A stretch of DNA of 5,752 nucleotides from Planctomycetota bacterium (GTDB lineage Bacteria; Planctomycetota; Phycisphaerae; UBA1845): the NCBI GenBank assembly GCA_022561415.1, contig JADFRH010000164.1, forward strand, positions 1 to 5,752, written 5' to 3'. Of this stretch, positions 1-5,305 are shown in pieces. The notes beneath the pieces were generated by a model, which saw nothing but the letters and a program-made list of their open reading frames with translations, had not been told where the DNA came from and searched no databases. The translations under genes and the position numbers were made by a program. Position 1 is the first letter of the stretch. The number at the start of each line of letters is the position of its first letter.

Positions 1-717
1 ATCCGTGCAACTCTTCAAGCGGATATCCGTTTCCTGCGGCTGGCTGTGGAATGCAAGAACCTTCGTCAGAATTCTCCATTACTAGTCTCATGTTTACCCC
101 GGCGCCCGGTCGAAGCGTTCCATGAACTTTCGTATTCGGTAGATCCAGCGATCCACCCCATTGAGGTTCCTAGCGGTCCTATTGTCCCCGCATTTCTTCC
201 GCGTTCGAGGAACGTGCGAATGACAGATGGGTATTCCTTTTATCGCGTTGGCGATGCGGTTGGCAAGTCATGTTCCCAAGTGGGGCGTAAACACGACGAC
301 GGTGCAATTCAATCTAGTGATTCTGAAGTCTACGACCGATGGGCGCAGGCCTTGAGTTCTGCTGATGACCTGACGTACCTTTCGTGTTCTGACGGCGAGG
401 ACCGGACGGGCAGTTTCGCGTTTTCGCTGGTCCTCCCATTGGTTGTCGTTCCGGATGGCTGTCTATGGATGACTGTTTTTGATGCCGATGGGAGACGCGT
501 CAAAGATCCGGAGCCGACAGATCGTTGTTCGTATTTTGTGAACCGAACGTACTATCACCGGTCGGCTGCCGGCGGCGACGAGCTGGTCATCTCCCACGTT
601 GAGTTCGTTACGTCGACGGGTTTAGTCAAGTACCTGGGTGATCTATGCGGCGATGACGCGAAAGTAGACGCCTTGTTTCCGATGAAGCACGTCGCGGAGC
701 TAGCGCGGAGCAGATAG
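1..717 (+). CDS. C-terminal part of a possible PD-(D/E)XK nuclease-like hypothetical protein (5' end outside window)
   Basis: The frame is open from the first base, so the 238 visible residues are the C-terminal part of a longer protein; the GTG at 46 is probably an internal codon rather than a start. It ends with TAG at 715-717. Near the visible N-terminus a hydrophobic strand runs into VECKN (residues about 16-20), the E-x-K arrangement of the PD-(D/E)XK nuclease fold. It is followed by PLLVSCLPRR and FHEL. Later come a VGDAVGKSCSQVGR segment (about 83-96), a hydrophobic LVLPLVVVPDG strand (about 143-153) and SYFVNRTYYH. I see no signal peptide or membrane segment. The function is an inference from one motif: the acidic residue that would complete the active site is not identifiable in the visible part. 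A conserved hypothetical protein is the safe reading. Downstream, 125 nt without a recognisable gene separate it from the next gene on the same strand. Confidence 0.72.
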   Translation: MRATLQADIRFLRLAVECKNLRQNSPLLVSCLPRRPVEAFHELSYSVDPAIHPIEVPSGPIVPAFLPRSRNVRMTDGYSFYRVGDAVGKSCSQVGRKHDDGAIQSSDSEVYDRWAQALSSADDLTYLSCSDGEDRTGSFAFSLVLPLVVVPDGCLWMTVFDADGRRVKDPEPTDRCSYFVNRTYYHRSAAGGDELVISHVEFVTSTGLVKYLGDLCGDDAKVDALFPMKHVAELARSR

Positions 718-844
718 GCGATGCGGGAGCGGGATCGCGAATCGCCGCAATAATCCGTCCACTCCTCCGAATCCGAATACTCAGGGCTCGTCTGCGCTTC
801 CGAGGCGATGCTGCCTGGATTGATGGGCGACGGGACGCGATTAT

Positions 845-849
845 GGAAG
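845..849 (+). promoter_or_regulatory. Ribosome binding site that favours the ATG at 858
   Basis: GGAAG lies 8 nt before the ATG at 858-860. The in-frame ATG at 843 overlaps this motif and has no comparable purine run at the right distance. This favours translation from 858, although many planctomycete genes lack a clear Shine-Dalgarno sequence, so the evidence is not decisive. Confidence 0.45.
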
Positions 850-857
850 ATACGACC

Positions 858-1799
858 ATGACTAGATCACATGCCTCGGGCGTGGATGTATCCGGCTCGG
901 GCCGGGATTCTGCCGGTTTGGGTGAGGCGGCTCGGGGATCCTGTGCGGGTTCTCTCCCGGCGGCAACCGGGGCAGGGCCGGAGTTCGGCGACTCTTGTGA
1001 GGCCGGTGCGGGCTCTATCGACCAGGCATCGGCGGTGGCTCCTACGGCCTGCATCGAGCTCGACCGATTCTGCGAGGAGTGCTCGTACAACCTGCGGACG
1101 CTGGCGGTTACGCCTGACCCGCGGACGGGGATTCCGATCGTTCGCTGTACCGAGTGCGGGCGATTCCAGCCGGCCAATACTACCCAGACAGCGCTTCGGC
1201 CTTGGGTCGCTCGCGTAACGTCGGTCACGCTGTTCGGCTGGATGTTTCTGCTTATCGCGATCTTCTTCTGGCTGGGCATGGCGCAGGGCGCGATCAACTA
1301 TGCCACCCTCGAAGAACTGACCTTCAGCAGCACGCGCGGCATCGAGCGAAACACTAGACGAGCCGCGGCCATCGGTCTTCCGCCCCCTCAGACGTACCAA
1401 ACGGAGTACGGCCAGATGCAGGTTCGCGTGTACACCGAAGACTACAAGTACTACGTCCCGGCCATGATGTCCGGTGCGTTTGCGATCGCTCTGGTCAGCG
1501 GAATTCTCATTGTCGTTGCGATCCCGCACTGGGCGCGCTTCGCGTACTTCCTACCCGTCTTCGGCTTGGCGATCGCGTCCGGAACCATCGTCGCGATCGC
1601 CTGGTACTATGAGGCGAATCCGCTCATGGACTGGGCCACTCCGTACATGCTGGGTCACTTGGGCGTGAAGCTTCTAGGCGGAACCGTCGGGATTTTCTAC
1701 GGACGGCCGATGATGCGGCTGATGGTACGGGCGATGCTTCCGCCGAGCGTGAGACCCAGGCTGGCGTATCTCTGGCTGGCGGATGGGAAGACACTCTGA
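858..1799 (+). CDS. Zinc-ribbon polytopic membrane protein, function unknown
   Basis: About 313 residues, starting MTRSH; an alternative ATG at 843 would add five residues. Residues 1-63 are a low-complexity Gly/Ala/Ser-rich stretch, probably disordered. A four-cysteine zinc ribbon follows, with Cys72/Cys75 in FCEECSYNLR and Cys97/Cys100 in RCTECGRF. Three to four hydrophobic segments then appear: about 119-142 (VTLFGWMFLLIAIFFWLGM), 201-222, 228-251 (FLPVFGLAIASGTIVAIAW) and a weaker one at 262-282. A hydrophilic loop of about 60 residues, rich in Tyr and Thr and probably extracytoplasmic, lies between the first and second. A CxxC-YNLR-L ... RCxECG ribbon fused to a few membrane helices is a recurrent planctomycete architecture of unknown role; the ribbon is presumably cytoplasmic and could bind zinc, protein or nucleic acid. 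Stop is TGA at 1797-1799. No conserved partner is visible next to it. The long open frames on the opposite strand are high-GC shadows. Confidence 0.85.
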   Translation: MTRSHASGVDVSGSGRDSAGLGEAARGSCAGSLPAATGAGPEFGDSCEAGAGSIDQASAVAPTACIELDRFCEECSYNLRTLAVTPDPRTGIPIVRCTECGRFQPANTTQTALRPWVARVTSVTLFGWMFLLIAIFFWLGMAQGAINYATLEELTFSSTRGIERNTRRAAAIGLPPPQTYQTEYGQMQVRVYTEDYKYYVPAMMSGAFAIALVSGILIVVAIPHWARFAYFLPVFGLAIASGTIVAIAWYYEANPLMDWATPYMLGHLGVKLLGGTVGIFYGRPMMRLMVRAMLPPSVRPRLAYLWLADGKTL

Positions 1800-1800
1800 A

Positions 1801-1863
1801 GAAGTGAAGAGTCGGTAGTGAATAGTGAAGAGTTTGGGCGGTTCTTCACTCTTCACTCTTCAC
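1801..1863. repeat. Cluster of short GTGAAGAGT/GTGAATAGT repeats in inverted arrangement; possible terminator hairpin
   Basis: The stretch starts one base after the stop of the zinc-ribbon gene. The left half carries AGTGAAGAGT and AGTGAATAGTGAAG units. The right half carries the complement, CTTCACTCTTCACTCTTCAC. Positions 1817-1830 and 1844-1857 can pair over 14 bp with about two mismatches around a 13-nt loop. Such heptamer-like GTGAA(T/G)A repeats occur between genes in several phyla. Here the stem could end transcription of the plus-strand gene, but there is no clear U-tract, so the terminator role is only possible. The repeat also supplies the last codons (SVKSEE) and the stop of the degenerate frame that follows on the minus strand. 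Confidence 0.6.
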
Positions 1864-1864
1864 C

Positions 1865-2217
1865 GATTCCTCATCCAGGCGGCTTGCCAGTTCCTCTTGG
1901 TCGCGGCAGGAATCTGCTTCGGTGCGATAGTCGGGGCCGAAGGCGAGCAGGGCGTCGCGGGCCTTGGCGAGAAGGCGAACCGCCTCGGCCAGCACACCGA
2001 CCGCCTCGGATTCACCCACGACGGCAAGCTGCCCTGGCCGATGGCTGAGATGCTCGCCTAGTTTCAGTAGCGCCTTGCCGAGCTTGGCGTCGGCGCGGGT
2101 GGCGGTGACGGCTGTGAAATCGTGCCGGTACCAGCAGTCCCGCGCGGCCTCGACGGCCTCCTCAAACTGCTCCGCGGCCTCGTGCGAGGTACCGAGATTC
2201 GTCAACGCCAACGCCCG
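1865..2217 (-). pseudogene. Truncated second copy of the 3' end of the TPR gene (copy A)
   Basis: On the minus strand this segment encodes about 110 residues matching the C-terminal third (about residues 228-347) of the intact TPR protein at 5282-4218. By hand alignment about 21 substitutions occur over ~320 compared bases, roughly 93% identity, including an identical block of about 80 nt. Compared with the intact copy, 9 nt are missing in frame: AARTARDCW becomes AARDCW, between two GCGCG repeats on the coding strand. The last homologous codons (RLDE) run into the GTGAAGAGT repeat cluster. The 5' side stops at 2217, two bases before the MITE-like element. The first two thirds of the gene, a proper start and a ribosome binding site are missing; only a TTG is available. 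I infer a gene remnant. The frame is still open, so loss was recent or a short product is tolerated. Confidence 0.7.
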
Positions 2218-2219
2218 AC

Positions 2220-2242
2220 ACTAGTGCCGTTTCTAGAAAGGT
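2220..2242 (+). repeat. Left terminal inverted repeat of the MITE-like element
   Basis: Begins ACTAGTGCCGTTTCTAGAAA. It pairs with 2330-2352 at 22 of 23 positions. It lies two bases beyond the end of homology of the TPR gene remnant. Confidence 0.75.
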
Positions 2243-2329
2243 AGTATTGATTCCTGGTCGTCCGCTCCCTTACGGTCGCGGCTCGGAAAAGGCGTCCTGC
2301 GGATCGATGAGTCAAGAAAAAGCACATCA

Positions 2330-2352
2330 ACCTTTCTAGAACCGGCACTAGT
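2330..2352 (-). repeat. Right terminal inverted repeat of the MITE-like element
   Basis: Read on the minus strand it begins ACTAGTGCCGGTTCTAGAAA. The TAG of this repeat (minus strand 2350-2348) is the stop codon of the beta-helix protein gene, so the element overlaps the end of that coding region. Confidence 0.75.
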
Positions 2353-4000
2353 CCGGTGATCCTGCCGGTCCGGACCATCCGTTCTGCATTATGGTGTAGT
2401 CGATCAGGTCTGTTCCGCAATCCCTGTTCAGGTCGCCTAGTGGTCGTCCCTCGGCGTCAACGGCAGCGCCCGGAAGCGTGAACTCGCAAACGTCGAGGTT
2501 GTTCGGAACGCCGTCATCGTCGCGGTCCGCATCGCAGACGTCGGCAACGCCATCCCCGTCAAAGTCCGAACCGATGCAGTCGCCCGGGAATTCGTACGCG
2601 CCCATGTCCACGACGGCCTTATTGTCGTTGTTGCCGTCGATTACGCGATCGAAGCCGTCCAGGTCAGTCGCGCCGGGATCGGCGACGAAGTTTGGATCAC
2701 CGGCGTCGGTACACGGCGACGCCGCCAGCAGGCGGAAATCATCGTCTTCGTTGCCGGGAATATCGTCCTCGCCGTCCGCGTCCACGAACATCGGCAGTGC
2801 AAAGATGTTTCCACCGGGCCAACCGCCCTGGACGTTGCTGTTGGTGATTGTGGCGCCGAGCGCCTCGTTACCTCCGTCCCAAAGAATGCAACTGTTGAGG
2901 TCCGCGCTTCCGGCTACAGCACGCCCGCTTTCTAGGGCAAAGTTTGCGAAGAAAGTCGAGTTGAGAATGTCGAGCCGACTTGAGTCTCCATAGATACCAC
3001 CGCCTCTAAGTCCAGCGCTATTAGCGTTAAAAACGCAACTGCGTACAATCAATGCCGCGTTGCCGGACTTATAGATTCCGCCTCCACGGCCCGGAAACGC
3101 TACATTTCCAAGGAACACGCAGCGCGCAAACGTGAAACTCCCTTCTCCCGCGGAAATATAGACGGCACCTCCACTCCCCGCGGTGTTGTAAGAGAAGGCT
3201 GAGTCCGTGAACGCCGCATTACTGTTGCTCGAAATACGCACCGCGCCACCGACGGCCCCGGAATTGTCCAAGAAACGACATTTGTGAAACGTCACGTTGC
3301 TGGATTGGATAAAGACGGCGCCGCCGTCGCGTGCCGTGTTATCTTGGAATATGCAGCTGAGCAGGTTACCATCGCTTACACCGTCGATGCGTAGTCCGCC
3401 TCCATCGAGGCTCGCGGAATTTCGGGTCACCCTGAGATTGGCGACCGTAGGGCTGATTAACATTAGTATTCCACCGCCACTGCCGTTATCTGAATTTCCG
3501 GCCGTTACGGTGAATCCATCCAATATGGCAGTGCTACCCGATATCAATACCACGAGCTGGCTGTTCTCGTCACGCGATGGATGAGTGAGGTCGCCGGTGT
3601 CATCGCTATTCAAGTCGCCCGAAAGGATAGACTCAAACTGGTCGAAGTCACGGGCATTTGGATCAATCGCACCACAGCCTGCGTATCCCCCTTCAACCTG
3701 TGTGTTGTTTATTATCGTAAACGATGCGGTGCGATTTCCCGTCCCGCGATCCGGCTTGTATGTGCCGTTGGCGACGCGGATCGTTACATCGAAGAACGCC
3801 AAGTCCAACGCATCTTGAAGGTCGGTAAATGCCGTACACCATGTCCTGCCGTCGTGTGTCGGCCCGGTCGCATTCTGATCGACGAATAGCATCGCGCGTC
3901 CTGCCATGCGAGTCGGTTCACCACCGACCGCAACGCTGGTTGCGATGGCCAGTGCAAAGCAAAACTGCGACAAACGAAACAAGAATGCGCCCCTCGACAC
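2348..4000 (-). CDS. Secreted right-handed beta-helix (POMP-like) protein with calcium-binding and dockerin-like C-terminus
   Basis: A 550-residue protein. The GTG start at 4000 is supported by AAGGAAG five bases upstream and by the signal peptide it gives: a basic MSRGAFLFR start, then a hydrophobic core to about residue 26 (SVAVGG), so export is expected. Residues 36-66 (DQNATGPTHDGRTW...FTDLQDALDLA) are the usual opening of these planctomycete surface proteins. Seven GG(G/A)(I/L/V) turns follow at about 175, 200, 226, 251, 277, 306 and 333, spaced about 25-30 residues and often near an N-(T/S)-A. They mark rungs of a parallel beta-helix like polymorphic outer membrane protein repeats. SPCTDAGDP (428-436) and VDMGAYEF (464-471) form the end of the helix region. 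DFDGDGVADVCD and DADRDDDGVPNNLD (479-503) are thrombospondin type 3-like calcium loops. GDLNRDCGTDLIDY (522-535) is a single dockerin-like repeat. It is probably a cell-surface or secreted binding or adhesion protein; a polysaccharide-lyase activity cannot be shown. Its stop codon lies in the MITE-like element. Confidence 0.9.
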   Translation of the reverse strand: MSRGAFLFRLSQFCFALAIATSVAVGGEPTRMAGRAMLFVDQNATGPTHDGRTWCTAFTDLQDALDLAFFDVTIRVANGTYKPDRGTGNRTASFTIINNTQVEGGYAGCGAIDPNARDFDQFESILSGDLNSDDTGDLTHPSRDENSQLVVLISGSTAILDGFTVTAGNSDNGSGGGILMLISPTVANLRVTRNSASLDGGGLRIDGVSDGNLLSCIFQDNTARDGGAVFIQSSNVTFHKCRFLDNSGAVGGAVRISSNSNAAFTDSAFSYNTAGSGGAVYISAGEGSFTFARCVFLGNVAFPGRGGGIYKSGNAALIVRSCVFNANSAGLRGGGIYGDSSRLDILNSTFFANFALESGRAVAGSADLNSCILWDGGNEALGATITNSNVQGGWPGGNIFALPMFVDADGEDDIPGNEDDDFRLLAASPCTDAGDPNFVADPGATDLDGFDRVIDGNNDNKAVVDMGAYEFPGDCIGSDFDGDGVADVCDADRDDDGVPNNLDVCEFTLPGAAVDAEGRPLGDLNRDCGTDLIDYTIMQNGWSGPAGSPD

Positions 4001-4024
4001 TGGTTCTTCCTTCCGCGTAGGTTC

Positions 4025-4060
4025 GCCCGACTGAGAACCATGGATTGTTCCTAGTCGGGC
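4025..4060 (-). promoter_or_regulatory. Leader hairpin upstream of the beta-helix gene
   Basis: Positions 4025-4032 (GCCCGACT) and 4053-4060 (AGTCGGGC) form a perfect 8-bp stem. The 20-base loop contains GAAC/GTTC, which could pair further. It lies 25-60 nt before the GTG start on the minus strand and downstream of the candidate promoter, so it would be in the mRNA leader. It could be an operator, an mRNA-stabilising stem or a translation control element. It is not a classical terminator, since no U-tract follows. Confidence 0.35.
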
Positions 4061-4072
4061 AAGCGACGATGC

Positions 4073-4102
4073 ATCCTACCACGCAGCACCCTTGAATTGC
4101 AA
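4073..4102 (-). promoter_or_regulatory. Candidate sigma70-type promoter for the beta-helix gene
   Basis: On the minus strand TTGCAA (4102-4097) and TAGGAT (4078-4073) are separated by 18 bases. Each matches the -35 and -10 consensus at four of six positions. The spacing and the location about 75-100 nt before the GTG start are plausible. Matches of this quality occur by chance, so this is a weak prediction. Confidence 0.25.
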
Positions 4103-4217
4103 GAACTTTTCGTAATTCGGGTTGTGCGTCCGAGTATCGATCGCGTGCGAGGTAGCATACTTGCACGGGCATGTTTCGCGTATGGCCGCAAGTCAATGGC
4201 ACGCAGCTTCGTCTCGT

Positions 4218-5282
4218 TCACGAAGTCGGCTTTCCGCCAGATTCGTCGAGGCGGGTGGCTAGTTCCTCTTGGTCGCGGCAGGAATCGGCTTCGGTGTGAT
4301 AGTCCGGGCCGAAGGCGAGCAGGGCGTCGCGGGCCTTGGCGAGAAGCCGAACCGCCTCGGCCAGTACTTCGACCGCTTGGGACTCACCAGCGACGGCAAG
4401 CTGCCCTGGCCGATGGCTGAGATGCTCGCCTAGTTTCAGTAGCGCCTTGCCGAGCTTGGCGTCGGCGCGAGTGGCGGTGACGGCCGTGGAATCGTGCCGG
4501 TACCAGCAGTCCCGCGCGGTTCGCGCTGCCTCGACGGCCTCCTCAAACTGCTCGGCGGACTCGTGCGAGGTTGCGAGATTCGTCCACGCCAGCGCCTGTT
4601 TCTTCAGTGGTTCCTCGGAAGCGTGCTCGGCGGCTTCGATGGCCTTGCGATGCCAATGCTGTCCGTCCTCGAACTCCCGGGCCACGTCCGCGTCGAGACC
4701 CAACTCCATGGCCGATTCCCAAAGCTCCTCGTGCGAGCCGTGATCCCTGCGTAGCCGGTGGGCGGCCAGATGAACACGGGTCGCCTCGGCGCACCGTTCG
4801 GTTCGACGGTAGATCCAGCCCAGATGCAGAAGCGCTCGAGCCCCGAGACGCAGCATGTCGGCGCCGGGCGGAGCGACACAGTCGGCCGGCGGATCGGCCG
4901 GGCGGCTTGGGGGTGCCCCGTCCTTTTTGTACTCGAAAAGAGTGGGGGACGGATCGTCGCCCCCGATCCCCTCGGCCAGGGCTAACGCGGCCGCCTCGAG
5001 AAGCGATGGCTCGGCCCGGCTAAGCTCGCCCTTTTCGATCGTGATAAGGCCGCAGAGCAGCGCCCGCCAAGCCCGTGCATCCAGCGCGTCGTCGGTCATG
5101 TCGGCGGCATGGCGCTGGGCATCGGCGAGCCAGGAAGCCGGCTTTGCGAGTCGGCCTTCTTCAAGGGCACGCGCGGCGAGAAGAGCCGGCCCGGCGTCGG
5201 GCTGAACAACACCGATGGGGCGGGCAGCGTGCCGACTTTGTCTATCATAATCGTTGGGTTTGTTCTGTGTCGAGTCCGGCAT
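4218..5282 (-). CDS. TPR-like helical repeat protein
   Basis: 354 residues starting MPDSTQNKPN at 5282. The frame stays open further upstream to 5552, but that extension is an Arg/Pro-rich shadow of the ATPase gene. The ATG lies 23 nt behind the ATPase stop and has no clear ribosome binding site. The protein is Ala/Leu/Glu-rich and helical, with no signal peptide or membrane segment. Helix pairs with TPR spacing can be seen at about 68-104, 145-179, 187-221 and 228-262 (LAWTNLATSHESAEQFEEAVEAARTA); a further helical region rich in KALLKLGEHL and LAEAVRLLAKARDALLAF covers 272-324. A Pro/Asp-rich linker breaks the array at 108-140. A cytoplasmic protein-interaction scaffold is likely. Transcription together with the ATPase fragment upstream suggests they act together or were once a single protein. 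Its 3' third is duplicated at 1865-2217. The partner is unknown. Confidence 0.75.
   Translation of the reverse strand: MPDSTQNKPNDYDRQSRHAARPIGVVQPDAGPALLAARALEEGRLAKPASWLADAQRHAADMTDDALDARAWRALLCGLITIEKGELSRAEPSLLEAAALALAEGIGGDDPSPTLFEYKKDGAPPSRPADPPADCVAPPGADMLRLGARALLHLGWIYRRTERCAEATRVHLAAHRLRRDHGSHEELWESAMELGLDADVAREFEDGQHWHRKAIEAAEHASEEPLKKQALAWTNLATSHESAEQFEEAVEAARTARDCWYRHDSTAVTATRADAKLGKALLKLGEHLSHRPGQLAVAGESQAVEVLAEAVRLLAKARDALLAFGPDYHTEADSCRDQEELATRLDESGGKPTS
4240..4598 (-). repeat. Direct repeat copy B: 3' third of the TPR gene, duplicated at 1865-2217
   Basis: This part of the intact gene aligns with 1865-2217 in the same orientation, with about 93% identity, one 9-nt gap and one 3-nt gap. 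The two copies enclose the beta-helix gene and the MITE-like element, with about 2.0 kb between the copies. Homologous recombination between them would remove that segment. Confidence 0.7.
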
Positions 5283-5305
5283 TTGTGTTGTCGACCGACT
5301 GGCCG

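Larger units (their letters stand above)
2220..2352. mobile_element. MITE-like non-autonomous element, 133 bp, with 23-bp terminal inverted repeats
   Basis: Positions 2220-2242 and 2330-2352 are inverted copies of each other with 22 of 23 bases matching; the only mismatch is T against G at base 11. Each end begins with the palindrome ACTAGT and carries an inner TTTCTAGAA palindrome. The 87-bp interior has no transposase gene. It includes a GCTCCCTTACGGTCGCGG segment (2264-2281) that resembles, from memory, an interspersed motif of planctomycete genomes. Because ACTAGT is self-complementary, the outermost bases could be part of the inverted repeat or a CTAG target duplication; the sequence cannot decide. 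CTAG-like targets are known for part of the IS5 family. In RNA the two ends would form a long stem directly behind the beta-helix gene, so a role as transcription terminator or mRNA 3' stabiliser is also possible. Confidence 0.65.

Noticed and set aside
718..857. Promoter or small gene between the nuclease-like gene and the zinc-ribbon gene
   Set aside because: I found no convincing -35/-10 pair and no plausible small frame beyond chance.
626..1297. Second minus-strand open frame spanning 626-1297
   Set aside because: It overlaps two plus-strand coding regions, is low-complexity Arg/Pro/Ser, and has no motif.
867..1529. Long open frame on the minus strand opposite the zinc-ribbon gene
   Set aside because: It is Arg-rich with no recognisable domain and is explained as a high-GC shadow of the plus-strand gene, which has a clear zinc ribbon and membrane helices.
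1801..1863. CRISPR-like array
   Set aside because: The units are short, without regular unique spacers, and are inverted; they match intergenic short repeats rather than CRISPR.
2202..2420. 72-residue minus-strand frame reading through the MITE-like element
   Set aside because: It starts inside the beta-helix coding region and translates the inverted repeats; it is most likely an artefact of the kind often annotated across repeats.
2478..3889. Plus-strand frames within the beta-helix gene
   Set aside because: Their Ser/Pro-rich translations mirror the Gly/Asp-rich repeats of the true minus-strand protein.
4208..4224. Small hairpin TTCGT/ACGAA at the stop of the TPR gene as a terminator
   Set aside because: The stem is only 5 bp with no U-tract, which is too weak to call.
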